A DNA stretch of 64,000 nt from an uncultured Alistipes sp. (GCA_900769405.1 CAAGGL010000010.1:211362-275361); one strand, 5' to 3'. Shown: positions 25,857 through 34,387, numbered from the stretch's first letter. Notes: generated by a model from the letters alone, not told the origin. Numbers and translations: made by a program.

Positions 25857-27404
25857 TTAGTCCACCAAATTGCGGCCCTTTCGATCGAGATAACGTGTCT
25901 CGACGATACCTACCGATTGGTCCTCGGTGATTACGATGCGACAGCGATAGCGCAGGCACCAGCGCATACGCAACGACAGCAAACCGCGCTTCAAGAACGA
26001 CGCCACATAGGGGCTCACTCTCAGGCGGATATACTTAATGCCCTTGTCGCCCGCCAGATACGAGATCTGGTTTTCGATCTTGCGGTCGAGCAGGATCGTA
26101 GGCTCGATCTTACCCGTGCCGTAGCAGGTCGGGCAGACATCCTTCACGTCCGAGATGGCCTCGGGGCGCACTCTGTGGCGCGTGATCTGCATCAAACCGA
26201 ACTTCGACAACGGCAGAATCGTGTGCTTCGCGCGGTCGTTAGCCATCAGCTTGGTCATATGCTCGTGCAGCAATTGGCGGTTCTGCGCCTTGTGCATATC
26301 GATGAAGTCCACCACGATGATACCGCCCATATCGCGCAGACGCAACTGACGCGCGATCTCGGCCGCCGCAGCCATATTGACCTCCATCGCCGTTACCTCC
26401 TGATCGTCCTCCTTCTTGGTGCGGTTGCCGCTATTGACGTCGATAACGTGCATAGCCTCAGTGTGTTCGATGATCAGGTATGCGCCGCGCTTCAACGAAA
26501 CGTACTTGGCAAACAGCGACTTGATCTGCTTCGAGATGTCGAAGTTGTCGAAAATGGGCACCGAACCCTTGTAGTGACGCACGATCTTCTCCTTGTCGGG
26601 CGCGATCACCTTGATGTAGTCGCGGATCTGCTCGTACATCGCCTGATCGTCAACCGTGATCGACGAGAACGAGCTGTTCAGCAGGTCGCGAATGATCGTA
26701 TTTGCGCGGTTCAACTCGCTGAGCAGCAGCTCGGGAGGAATCTGGTTGCGGACATTACTCAGCGCGGTGTGCCACTTGTCGATCAGCGAACGAATATCGT
26801 GCTCGACATCGGCATCGCTTGCGCCCTGCGCCGCCGTACGGATAATCACACCGAAGTTGCGCGGCAAAACGGCCTGAGCAATACGCTTCAAACGCTTTTT
26901 CTCCTCGTTCGAACGGATCTTCTGCGAGATGAAGACCTTGTTCGAGAAGGGTACCAGCACCACGTTTCGACCTGCCAACGAGATGTCGGCTGTCAATCGC
27001 GGGCCTTTGGTCGAGATGGCCTCCTTTGCCACCTGAACCATAACGCTCTGTCCCACTTGAAGATACGAGCTGATCTTGCCGCCCTTTTCGATTGCGGGCT
27101 CCAACTGCATACCTTCAAGACGCATCGGGCGGCGACCGCCATTCTGACCCGCAATGAGCTTCGAGAGCGAAGCAAACTGCGAACCCAGATCCAGGTAGTG
27201 GATAAATGCGTCCTTTTCGTGGCCAATATTTACAAAAGCGGCATTCAGACCGGGCATAATCTTGCGGATCTTACCCAGGTAGATGTCGCCGACGGCAAAA
27301 CCCGTCTTGCATTGTTCCTTATTGAGTTCGACCAAAACCTTGTCTTCGACCAGAGCAATCGTGATTTCAGTCGGTGTAACGTTTATAATTAATTCTCTGT
27401 TCAT
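25857..27404 (-). CDS. rng: Ribonuclease E/G family endoribonuclease
   Basis: A 515-residue RNase G-type enzyme, a single-strand-specific endoribonuclease for rRNA maturation and mRNA decay. The S1 domain begins near residue 38 (GDIYLGKIRKIMPGLNAAFVNIG, split by a short insertion), the 5'-phosphate sensor and RNase H-like core follow, and the catalytic metal-binding aspartates lie in MHVIDVNSGN and IIVVDFIDM. The zinc-link motif CPTCYGTG near residue 430 supports tetramer assembly. No C-terminal degradosome scaffold is present, which fits RNase G rather than E. mfd follows 55 nt downstream. About 320 nt of apparently non-coding sequence precede the start, so a long leader is possible. Confidence 0.95.
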   Translation of the reverse strand: MNRELIINVTPTEITIALVEDKVLVELNKEQCKTGFAVGDIYLGKIRKIMPGLNAAFVNIGHEKDAFIHYLDLGSQFASLSKLIAGQNGGRRPMRLEGMQLEPAIEKGGKISSYLQVGQSVMVQVAKEAISTKGPRLTADISLAGRNVVLVPFSNKVFISQKIRSNEEKKRLKRIAQAVLPRNFGVIIRTAAQGASDADVEHDIRSLIDKWHTALSNVRNQIPPELLLSELNRANTIIRDLLNSSFSSITVDDQAMYEQIRDYIKVIAPDKEKIVRHYKGSVPIFDNFDISKQIKSLFAKYVSLKRGAYLIIEHTEAMHVIDVNSGNRTKKEDDQEVTAMEVNMAAAAEIARQLRLRDMGGIIVVDFIDMHKAQNRQLLHEHMTKLMANDRAKHTILPLSKFGLMQITRHRVRPEAISDVKDVCPTCYGTGKIEPTILLDRKIENQISYLAGDKGIKYIRLRVSPYVASFLKRGLLSLRMRWCLRYRCRIVITEDQSVGIVETRYLDRKGRNLVD

Positions 27405-27723
27405 ATATCGGGAGTTCCGCTTTGACTTTGCCCTTTGCGGGGCGGCACGGGCGGAAACGGCGACCGTACCTTACTTAGTTGTTTGATTTAGAGCGCGTCG
27501 GGCTTTGCTGTTGTGCGTCGGACACGCTAAGCTGTTAGTGGTTTGCCTCGGCCTGAATCGAATTGGCGCAGAGGGCTTTCGGGGCGGTGGAGAGCGGAGT
27601 CGGTCGTAGAGTTGTGTTCTTTGAAGTGTTCTTTGAATTGATGTGGACCGACGGCAGACTGCACCGCGATGATTTTTTGGGTTGATTCTTGCGAATCGGT
27701 GTTGTTTGATAACAAATAAAGCC
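27405..27723. other. Gene-poor interval upstream of RNase E/G
   Basis: About 320 bp between the RNase E/G start and the terminator of the upstream unit. Small open frames here are short and unlike known proteins, and no good TAnnTTTG box was found on the minus strand. It holds a perfect 12-bp tandem duplication (GTGTTCTTTGAA, 27614-27637) and a small hairpin (GATTC/GAATC, around 27684-27697). Because a terminator separates it from HU, RNase E/G needs a promoter here, which implies a leader of unknown length. Confidence 0.5.
27614..27637. repeat. 12-bp perfect tandem duplication
   Basis: GTGTTCTTTGAA occurs at 27614-27625 and again at 27626-27637 with no gap, inside the RNase E/G upstream interval. 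Confidence 0.85.
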
Positions 27724-27742
27724 AAAAACCGCAGTAGCGGTT
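27724..27742 (-). terminator. Intrinsic terminator of the HU/small-peptide unit
   Basis: On the minus strand AACCGC-TACT-GCGGTT (27742-27727) is followed by TTT and GGC; the run of five T corresponds to 27724-27728. An outer AT-rich stem (AAATAAAGC around 27713-27722 with GCTTTATTT around 27747-27755) encloses it. Confidence 0.75.
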
Positions 27743-27781
27743 CTTAGCTTTATTTATCGTGCTCACGCATACGAGAGCTAC

Positions 27782-27874
27782 CTACTTCTTCTTCTTATGA
27801 CGATTCTTGCGAAGACGCTTCTTGCGCTTGTGGGTAGCCATCTTATGCCCTTTTCTTTTCTTACCGCTTGGCAT
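27782..27874 (-). CDS. 30-residue AURKAIP1/COX24-type ribosome-associated peptide
   Basis: A very short, extremely basic protein starting MPSGKKRKGHKMATHKRKKR and ending in KNRHKKKK; 18 of 30 residues are Lys or Arg. Near-identical peptides are annotated across Bacteroidota as AURKAIP1/COX24 domain proteins, the family of mitochondrial ribosomal protein mS38. A ribosomal small-subunit role is inferred from that homology, not seen here. The frame was found by reading the minus strand: ATG at 27874, TAG at 27782. It lies 37 nt downstream of the HU gene on the same strand, followed by a terminator, so it is probably the second gene of an HU transcript. A downstream ATG (codon 12) is possible. 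Confidence 0.85.
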   Translation of the reverse strand: MPSGKKRKGHKMATHKRKKRLRKNRHKKKK

Positions 27875-27911
27875 AATTTTGTAATTTTAAGAGTGAATAA
27901 ACTTGCCTAAA

Positions 27912-28184
27912 TTATTTTACCTTAGCAACAAAGCTCTTAGCGGGCTTGAATGCGGGAATGTTGTGCTCGGGAATGGTGATGGTAGTATTCTTCGAGATGT
28001 TACGAGCCACCTTGGTAGCGCGCTTCTTGATGATGAAGCTACCGAAACCACGCAGATAAACGTTGTTGTTCTCAGCTAACGAGTCCTTTACGCTCTCCAT
28101 AAAAGCCTCTACAATCTGCTGTACCTGAACCTTCTCAACACCGGTACTCTTGGCAATTTCGTTTACGATATCAGCCTTTGTCAT
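27912..28184 (-). CDS. HU-family nucleoid DNA-binding protein
   Basis: A 90-residue DNABII protein (HU/IHF fold) that bends and compacts DNA. The N-terminal helices (MTKADIVNEIAKSTGVEKVQVQQIVEAFM), the beta-saddle (VYLRGFGSFIIKKRATKVARN) and the DNA-intercalating arm with its conserved proline (TITIPEHNIPAFKPAKSF) are complete. RNISKN in the arm is typical of Bacteroidota HU. A strong promoter lies at 28225-28257. Codon use is that of an abundant protein. Whether it behaves as HU or IHF cannot be told from sequence. Confidence 0.96.
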   Translation of the reverse strand: MTKADIVNEIAKSTGVEKVQVQQIVEAFMESVKDSLAENNNVYLRGFGSFIIKKRATKVARNISKNTTITIPEHNIPAFKPAKSFVAKVK

Positions 28185-28224
28185 AGTTGTTATATTTTTT
28201 AAGTTAATTGTTCGTTCGAGAGTG

Positions 28225-28257
28225 CAAATATACGATAATATTTAATTAATAACCAAA
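28225..28257 (-). promoter_or_regulatory. Promoter for HU
   Basis: On the minus strand: TTTG (complement of 28254-28257), 21-nt spacer, TATATTTG (complement of 28225-28232), 40 nt from the start codon. Confidence 0.82.
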
Positions 28258-28483
28258 TAGAAACACTTTTTTATTTAATTTTTTTGCAATGTAGCCTTCT
28301 TGCGCGGAATCGTGTGACGCCGAGCATCATACAACAAAAATCGACCCAAACATCAGTCAATCAGCTAAATAGATACGATCGCGCCTAATAATCAGCGAGT
28401 TACGGCGGCGCGATTGGCGGTTTGGTAAATTTTTGGTCTTCCGACCCACAAAATAGCCCTGCTGCACAATAATTTGCCCTGCT
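28258..28483. other. Intergenic spacer between the divergent HU and porX promoters
   Basis: About 225 bp. AT-rich next to HU (a T/A-rich stretch at 28258-28290), then mixed composition. No open frame, tRNA, strong hairpin or repeat was recognised. Confidence 0.6.
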
Positions 28484-28515
28484 TTTGCATTATACAACTA
28501 TATTAAGTACCTTTG
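28484..28515 (+). promoter_or_regulatory. Promoter for porX
   Basis: TTTG at 28484-28487 and TACCTTTG at 28508-28515, spacer 20 nt, with a leader of about 65 nt to the ATG at 28586. Confidence 0.8.
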
Positions 28516-28585
28516 TAGTGGTTGCTGAGGCCGTTTTCGTAGGCCCCGTTGTTGATGCAACCGCACTAAAACCGCACGTTCAGTT

Positions 28586-30136
28586 ATGGTAAAGATTCTA
28601 TGGGTTGATGACGAGGTCGAGCTTCTCAAACCTCATATTCTGTTCCTCAAAGCCAAAGGCTATGAGGTAGATACCTGCAACAATGGATACGACGCGATCG
28701 AGATGGCGACCGGCGAAAGCTACGACCTGATCATTCTCGACGAGATGATGCCCGGCATTACGGGCCTCGAAACTCTCCCCCGCATCAAGGAGATTCGACC
28801 TACCACGCCCGTGATTATGGTCACCAAGAGCGAGGAGGAGAACATTATGGATAAGGCGGTCGGATCGAAGATTGCCGACTATCTGATTAAGCCCGTCAAT
28901 CCCAATCAGGTGTTGTTGTCGATCAAGAAGAATGTCCATCAGCAACAGCTTGTTACCGAGCAGACTACGGCCGACTATCGTGCCGAGTTCGGACGCATCG
29001 CGGCGCAGGTGGGCACGGCTCGCTCGTTCGAGGAGTGGTGCGCCATCTACAAGAAGATCGTGAGTTGGGAGATCGAGCTTGCCGACTCGACCGACAAGAG
29101 TATCAAAGAGGTGCTTTCGTACCAGAAGAGCGAGGCTAACAACGAGTTTTGCAAGTTCGTGCGCCGCAACTACACTTCGTGGATCAATCGCCGCGACGAG
29201 GATACGCCCGTGATGTCGCACACGCTGATGCGCAACAATATCTTCCCCATCGTTGATAACAACTCGAAGACCACGCTGCTGCTGATTGATAACTTCCGTT
29301 ACGACCAGTGGCGCTCGATCAACTCGATGTTGCACCCCTTCTTCGATGTTGCGGTCGATGATTTCTACTGTGCGATTCTGCCTACGGCGACGCAATATGC
29401 TCGTAATGCGATATTTGCGGGTTTGATGCCGCTGGCGATCGACAAGTTGATGCCCAAACTGTGGCTCAACGACAACGAGGAGGGCGGCAAGAACCAATAC
29501 GAGGAGGATTTCCTCCAACGCCAGATGCGAACAAGCGGCAAGAACTACCGCTATACGTTCGATAAGCTGGTGCGCCCCGAGGCCGGTCGCAAGCTGATCG
29601 ACAATATTCAGCGCATCTATGACGCCGATTTCTCGGTTATCGTTTATAACTTCCTCGATATTCTCTCGCACGCCCGCACCGAGACCGAGATTATTCGCGA
29701 GCTGACCGAGGACGAGGCTGCTTTCCGTTCGCTCACCCGCTCTTGGTTCGAGCACTCGGATCTGTTTGTGATTCTGAAAATGCTCTCCGAGCGAGGTCAT
29801 ACGGTGATCGTAACCTCGGATCACGGTACGATCCGCGTAACGAATCCCGTGAAGGTGGTCGGTGATCGCGACACCTCGTCGAATCTGCGCTACAAGACGG
29901 GTCGCAATCTCAATTACAACGTGCGCGAGGTGTACGACATCACGCGCCCCGAGGAGATTCAGCTGCCTGCGGGTTCGCTCACGTCGAGCTATATCTTCGC
30001 CTATAACAGCGACTTCTTTGTCTATCCGAACGATGCCAACCGCTTTGTGCGCTACTACAAGAACACCTTCCAGCACGGCGGCATCTCGATGGAGGAGATG
30101 ATAGTTCCCTATATCGTTCTCAAACCGAAGAAGTAG
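28586..30136 (+). CDS. porX: PorX-type response regulator with PglZ phosphatase/phosphodiesterase domain
   Basis: A 516-residue two-domain regulator. The receiver domain (about 1-120) has the acidic pocket WVDDE, phospho-acceptor Asp52 in LIILDEMMPG, a Thr/Ser in VTKSEEE and Lys in LIKPVNP. The C-terminal PglZ domain (about 210-515) belongs to the alkaline phosphatase superfamily: LLLIDNFRYDQWRS (metal Asp), LPTATQYARNAIFAG (nucleophile Thr region) and TSDHGT (metal Asp-His). In Porphyromonas and Flavobacterium PorX works with PorY to control type IX secretion, and its PglZ domain is a phosphodiesterase. No histidine kinase or por/gld genes adjoin it here. It is convergent with ompA across a shared terminator. 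Confidence 0.92.
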   Translation: MVKILWVDDEVELLKPHILFLKAKGYEVDTCNNGYDAIEMATGESYDLIILDEMMPGITGLETLPRIKEIRPTTPVIMVTKSEEENIMDKAVGSKIADYLIKPVNPNQVLLSIKKNVHQQQLVTEQTTADYRAEFGRIAAQVGTARSFEEWCAIYKKIVSWEIELADSTDKSIKEVLSYQKSEANNEFCKFVRRNYTSWINRRDEDTPVMSHTLMRNNIFPIVDNNSKTTLLLIDNFRYDQWRSINSMLHPFFDVAVDDFYCAILPTATQYARNAIFAGLMPLAIDKLMPKLWLNDNEEGGKNQYEEDFLQRQMRTSGKNYRYTFDKLVRPEAGRKLIDNIQRIYDADFSVIVYNFLDILSHARTETEIIRELTEDEAAFRSLTRSWFEHSDLFVILKMLSERGHTVIVTSDHGTIRVTNPVKVVGDRDTSSNLRYKTGRNLNYNVREVYDITRPEEIQLPAGSLTSSYIFAYNSDFFVYPNDANRFVRYYKNTFQHGGISMEEMIVPYIVLKPKK

Positions 30137-30180
30137 GGCGTCGCACACAGCCCTGCCACTCTCGATAGAGTCTACAAAAA

Positions 30181-30214
30181 AAGAGCGTTCCCCGATTGAG
30201 GAACGCTCTTTTTT
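30181..30214. terminator. Bidirectional terminator between porX and ompA
   Basis: An 11-bp stem (AAGAGCGTTCC at 30181-30191, complement at 30200-30210) with A residues before it and T residues after it (to 30214), functional in both directions between convergent genes. Confidence 0.92.
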
Positions 30215-30233
30215 ATTATAGGTGTGCGTCAGA

Positions 30234-31418
30234 TTACTTCTGAGTAATGATAACGGCACGGTTGGGAGGCAGGTTGGGGAACTGAACCGACTCACCCTTC
30301 CAATCCTCGTGGAGCTTCTCTGCGGGAACGCCACGATCGATCAGAGCCTGCTTGATAGCCTTAACACGGCGCTCGCTCAGACCCATATTGTGCTTAACAA
30401 CACCCTCTTCCGATGCGAAACCTACGAGGTTGAACTCAGCCTCCGACTCCTTCATCATCTTAGCCAGGTAGTCCAACTGCAAGCCTGCGCGCTGAGTGAT
30501 CTTATGCTTGTCCCACTCGAAGAAGATGATCATCTCGATAGGAATCTCCTTACCCTGATAGATAACGGGAGCCTCTGCCTCAGCCAACTTCTTAGCCAAC
30601 TCGTCAGCCGATGCCTGAGCGTTAGCCAACTCGTTCTCCAAGTTCTCGATACGCTTGTTGTAAGCCGAGTAGTCGGGCTCGGGGCAAACCGCCGGACGGT
30701 CGAAGCCGCGCTTGTTGAAGCGGTAGGTAATACCAGCAGTCAGCGACAAAAGGTTACCGTACTTGTTGAAACCGTCAGCAGCTGCCTGCTCGTCGCTACC
30801 ACGCAGACCGAACGACTCACGAACCAACATATTCTTAGCTTCGAGGGTCAGGTCGATAGCCTCCGATACGCGGAACTTGTTCAACAGACCGTACGAGAAA
30901 GCCCACTCCTGGTTACCGTTCAGGTAGCGATCGTCGCCGCTGATGTGCGAGCGAGCGTAACCGAAACCACCGAATGCGATGGGCTGCCATACGCGCATCT
31001 CCTTGTAACCACCGATCCAGTTGCGCAGGTTGAACATTGCGTCAGCGTGGATAAAGTAGTAGCTCCAATCGCCCTGAGGTCCGAAACCGAGCTCATCCTT
31101 AGGAAGGAACTCGTTCAGATACAAAGCGGTCGACTCCATCTGCAAGCCCTGTGCCTGCAAACGAGCACCGAATACGGGGGTGATCCACTTAGTAGCCTGT
31201 ACGTCTACCTCATACGACAGACGCTTACCGAACTTACCTTCGTCCTGGTTGTCGCCAAAGAACCAGGTCTGTACGCCGACACCGGCACCGATTTCCCAGT
31301 TATCCCAGAACTTGTTGGTAACAAAGTTTGCGTGGCTGGGCTTCGGGTCAACCTCCTGCTGAGCGAAGGCACTCATAGCCACAACAACCAATGCGATTGT
31401 TAATAATGCTTTCTTCAT
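30234..31418 (-). CDS. OmpA-family outer-membrane protein
   Basis: A 394-residue major outer-membrane protein resembling the OmpA-like porins (Omp40/41) of Porphyromonas. Signal peptide MKKALLTIALVVVAMSAFAQ, an N-terminal 8-strand barrel (about 25-220), a linker with a heptad helix (NKRIENLENELANAQASADELAKKLAEAE, split, about 245-275) and a C-terminal OmpA/MotB domain (about 285-394). In the peptidoglycan-binding motif (VGFASEEG, then MGLSERRVKAI) the Arg of LSERR is kept, but the position that usually holds the Asp that binds diaminopimelate (GxxD) is Ser. The gene has a promoter at 31536-31569 and highly biased codons, consistent with an abundant protein. Confidence 0.92.
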   Translation of the reverse strand: MKKALLTIALVVVAMSAFAQQEVDPKPSHANFVTNKFWDNWEIGAGVGVQTWFFGDNQDEGKFGKRLSYEVDVQATKWITPVFGARLQAQGLQMESTALYLNEFLPKDELGFGPQGDWSYYFIHADAMFNLRNWIGGYKEMRVWQPIAFGGFGYARSHISGDDRYLNGNQEWAFSYGLLNKFRVSEAIDLTLEAKNMLVRESFGLRGSDEQAAADGFNKYGNLLSLTAGITYRFNKRGFDRPAVCPEPDYSAYNKRIENLENELANAQASADELAKKLAEAEAPVIYQGKEIPIEMIIFFEWDKHKITQRAGLQLDYLAKMMKESEAEFNLVGFASEEGVVKHNMGLSERRVKAIKQALIDRGVPAEKLHEDWKGESVQFPNLPPNRAVIITQK

Positions 31419-31535
31419 AATGATTTGATAATTAATAATTTACGTTATTTTCTTTTGTTTACTACTCCAATACTCTCGCCGTCTAACTCACTATCGTAAA
31501 CTTGATTAGCAAGTGCAGTATACGAATGCACGGTG

Positions 31536-31569
31536 CAAATTTATATAAAATTATTGAGAAAATATCAAA
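31536..31569 (-). promoter_or_regulatory. Promoter for ompA
   Basis: On the minus strand: TTTG (complement of 31566-31569), 22-nt spacer, TAAATTTG (complement of 31536-31543). The implied leader of about 110 nt is long for the window. Confidence 0.7.
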
Positions 31570-31601
31570 TTATCAGCTTTTTATTTTCCCTTTTTTGTGA
31601 T

Positions 31602-31634
31602 AAAAAAACGACCCAGAGCCGCACTCTGGGTCGT
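31602..31634 (-). terminator. Intrinsic terminator of nrdJ
   Basis: An 11-bp stem (ACGACCCAGAG at 31608-31618, complement at 31624-31634). On the minus strand a T run follows (the A run at 31602-31607). T residues on the other side (31634-31638) make it symmetric. Confidence 0.9.
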
Positions 31635-31667
31635 TTTTCTCAAATTTGAACGCGACAGGCGGATTTA

Positions 31668-34232
31668 TCAACCGCATTTCGAGTAGCCGCAAGACATACA
31701 AACGGGGCAGCCGTTCTGGTAAACCAGCGTATCTTCGCCGCAGTTCGGGCAAGCCTGCTTCGACTTAGTACCGTCCGAAATGTACTTCTTCAAAGCGCGC
31801 TCGACACCGTTTTTCCACGTGTTGATCGTCTCGCTATCGAGGTGCAGCGACTCGATCAGCGCTACAACGTCGATGATGGGCATACCGTGGCGCAAGACAC
31901 CCGAAATCAGTCGTGCGTAGTTCCAGAACTCCTCGTCGAACAGACGCGAGATACCACCGATGGTGTTGGTGTAACCGTAGCGGTCCTCGTACTGGAAATC
32001 GTAACGGGTGTTACCCTCTTTATCCTTGACTTTGATGATGTTACCCTTCTTAACCTTGCGGGGAATGTACATCGCGTCCTCCTCGATCTTACCGGTAAAG
32101 ATCTCGTAGGGGCGACCGTTCGACAGACCGACAAATGCGATCCAATCCTCGGTGCCGTTCTTGAAACGTACAACCTCGGCTTCGAGTGACTGCGGGCGGC
32201 GGATCAGCTGCTTATGCTCCTCCTGGCACTTGCACTCTTCGTCCTTATCCTTCTTCTTGCCCTTCTCGATCAGCACACCCGAGCGCGAGCCGTCGCGATA
32301 TACCGTAACGCCCTTACAGCCACACTCCCAAGCGGTCTTGTAAACGTCGGCAACCAGAGCCTCGTTAACGCTGTTAGGCAGGTTTACGGTAACCGAGATC
32401 GAGTGGTCAACCCACTTCTGAATTGCGCCCTGCATCTGTACCTTAGCAACCCAGTCGATATCGTTTGCAGTAGCCTTGTTGTAGGGCGATGCTGCAACCA
32501 ACTTATCGAGCTCTTCGTCCGAAATAGAGTTCAAATCGTCGGTCTTGTAGCCGTTCACCTCCAACCAGGTGAGGAACTTGTGATGGAATACGTTGTACTC
32601 CTCGAACGAGTCACCGCTCTCGTCGATGTACGAAACCTTAACGTCCTTATCATTGGGGTTCACCTTGCGGCGACGCTTATATACGGGGCGGAATACGGGC
32701 TCGATACCCGAGGTTGTCTGCGACATCAGCGAGGTGGTACCCGTAGGAGCGATGGTCAGCATAGCCACGTTACGGCGACCGTGCTTGATCATCATCTCGT
32801 AGAGTTCGGGATCAGCCTCCTTGATACGCTGAATCATCGGGTTGCCGGCCTCCTTCTCCGAGTCATACATCGGGAACTTGCCGCGCTCCGAAGCCATAAC
32901 AACCGATGCACGGTAAGCCGAAGTAGCCAACGTGCGCTGTACGTTCACTGCGAAGTCGATAGCCTCCTTGGTGCCGTAGGTCAGACCCAGAGCAGCCAAC
33001 ATATCGCCCTCGGCGGTGATACCCAGACCGGTGCGACGGCCCTTCAATGCCTTCTCGCGGATCTTCTTCCACAATTCGAGCTCTACGCGACGTACGTCCT
33101 CATCCTCGGGATCGGCAGCGATCTTGGCGATGATAGCCTCGACCTTCTCCAACTCCAAGTCGATGATGTCGTCCATCATACGCATAGCCTTGTTTACGTG
33201 CTCCTTGAACAGATCGAAGTCGAACTTAGCCTCCGCGGTGAAGGGGTTCTGAACGTAGCTGTAAAGGTTGATAGCCAACAAACGGCAGCTGTCATAGGGG
33301 CACAGGGGGATCTCGCCGCAGGGGTTGGTCGAAACGGTCACGAAGCCCTCGTCAGCGTAGCAGTCGGGCACGCTCTCGCGGATCACCGTATCCCAGAACA
33401 GAACACCGGGCTCAGCCGATTTCCACGCGTTGTGGATAATCTTATCCCACAGCGCTTTTGCATCTATGTCCTTCTTGTAGAGAGGCTCCTCGGCGTTGAT
33501 CGGGAACTGCTGGCGATAGGGGGTGCCGTTCAGTGCGCAACGCATAAACTCGTCGTCGATCTTGATCGAGACGTTTGCGCCCGTAACCTTACCGAGGTCG
33601 GTCTTAGCGTCGATGAAACGCTCAGCATCGGGGTGCTTGATCGAGAGCGAGAGCATCAATGCGCCACGACGACCGTCCTGAGCCACCTCGCGAGTCGAGT
33701 TCGAGTAGCGCTCCATAAAGGGAACGATACCGGTCGAGGTCAGTGCGCTGTTCAGCACGGGGCTGCCCGTGGGACGCAGGTGCGAGAGGTCGTGACCTAC
33801 GCCACCGCGACGCTTCATCAGCTGTACCTGCTCCTCGTCGATACGGATAATACCGCCATACGAGTCAGCGGGGTTCTTGTGGCCGATAACGAAGCAGTTC
33901 GACAGCGACGCGATCTGCAACGTGTTGCCGATACCGGTCATCGGGCCGCCCTGGGGGATCACGTAGCGGAAGTGGTCGAGCAACTCGAATACCTCGTTTG
34001 CCGACATCGGGTTAGTGTATCGGTTTTCGATACGGGCGATCTCGTTAGCGATACGCCAATGCATCTGCTCGGGCGAAGCCTCGAAGATGTGACCGAAAGA
34101 GTCTTTCAGAGCATACTTGCTCACCCACACCGTAGCAGCCAATTCGTCACCTGCGAAATACTCTTTCGCGGTCGCAACTGCCTCAGCGTATGGATACTCT
34201 TTCAGCTGGGTTGTTTTTTGTTTTTCGGACAT
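31668..34232 (-). CDS. nrdJ: Adenosylcobalamin-dependent ribonucleotide reductase (class II)
   Basis: An 854-residue class II reductase that makes deoxyribonucleotides from ribonucleotides with a B12-generated thiyl radical and no oxygen requirement. Seen: active-site Cys113 in ASLSNCFVIG, the N-x-C-x-E radical site at residues 303-307 (STNPCGEIPLCP), the TIAPTGTTSLMSQTTSGIEP loop, and the C-terminal cysteine-rich tail (CPNCGEDTLV, then CPVCMSCGYSKCG) that delivers reducing equivalents. The length and tail match the large class II form. It lies downstream of folB on the same strand, separated by a palindrome but no clear promoter. No cobalamin riboswitch was recognised. Its presence implies a need for B12 uptake or synthesis. 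Confidence 0.96.
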   Translation of the reverse strand: MSEKQKTTQLKEYPYAEAVATAKEYFAGDELAATVWVSKYALKDSFGHIFEASPEQMHWRIANEIARIENRYTNPMSANEVFELLDHFRYVIPQGGPMTGIGNTLQIASLSNCFVIGHKNPADSYGGIIRIDEEQVQLMKRRGGVGHDLSHLRPTGSPVLNSALTSTGIVPFMERYSNSTREVAQDGRRGALMLSLSIKHPDAERFIDAKTDLGKVTGANVSIKIDDEFMRCALNGTPYRQQFPINAEEPLYKKDIDAKALWDKIIHNAWKSAEPGVLFWDTVIRESVPDCYADEGFVTVSTNPCGEIPLCPYDSCRLLAINLYSYVQNPFTAEAKFDFDLFKEHVNKAMRMMDDIIDLELEKVEAIIAKIAADPEDEDVRRVELELWKKIREKALKGRRTGLGITAEGDMLAALGLTYGTKEAIDFAVNVQRTLATSAYRASVVMASERGKFPMYDSEKEAGNPMIQRIKEADPELYEMMIKHGRRNVAMLTIAPTGTTSLMSQTTSGIEPVFRPVYKRRRKVNPNDKDVKVSYIDESGDSFEEYNVFHHKFLTWLEVNGYKTDDLNSISDEELDKLVAASPYNKATANDIDWVAKVQMQGAIQKWVDHSISVTVNLPNSVNEALVADVYKTAWECGCKGVTVYRDGSRSGVLIEKGKKKDKDEECKCQEEHKQLIRRPQSLEAEVVRFKNGTEDWIAFVGLSNGRPYEIFTGKIEEDAMYIPRKVKKGNIIKVKDKEGNTRYDFQYEDRYGYTNTIGGISRLFDEEFWNYARLISGVLRHGMPIIDVVALIESLHLDSETINTWKNGVERALKKYISDGTKSKQACPNCGEDTLVYQNGCPVCMSCGYSKCG

Positions 34233-34268
34233 AGTATATTATTATTTTGTTGTAATTGCCAGATAACA

Positions 34269-34304
34269 AAGCACGTAACCCAACCTTACGGGGATTACGT
34301 GCTT
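34269..34304 (-). other. Stable hairpin between folB and nrdJ
   Basis: A 13-bp stem with one mismatch (AAGCACGTAACCC from 34269, pairing with bases up to 34304; 9-10 nt loop). No T run follows on the minus strand, so it is either a weak terminator of the dnaX-tyrS-folB unit or part of the nrdJ leader. Confidence 0.6.
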
Positions 34305-34387
34305 ACAAAATTGAGGATAATTTTCAGAAATTATTTCTCGACGAGTGCGAATTTATTTACAAGTTATCAACAGTTCGCCGAAAACGC

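Noticed and set aside
34233..34387. Cobalamin riboswitch in front of nrdJ
   Set aside because: No B12-box-like sequence or the long multi-hairpin aptamer is present; only one palindrome was found.
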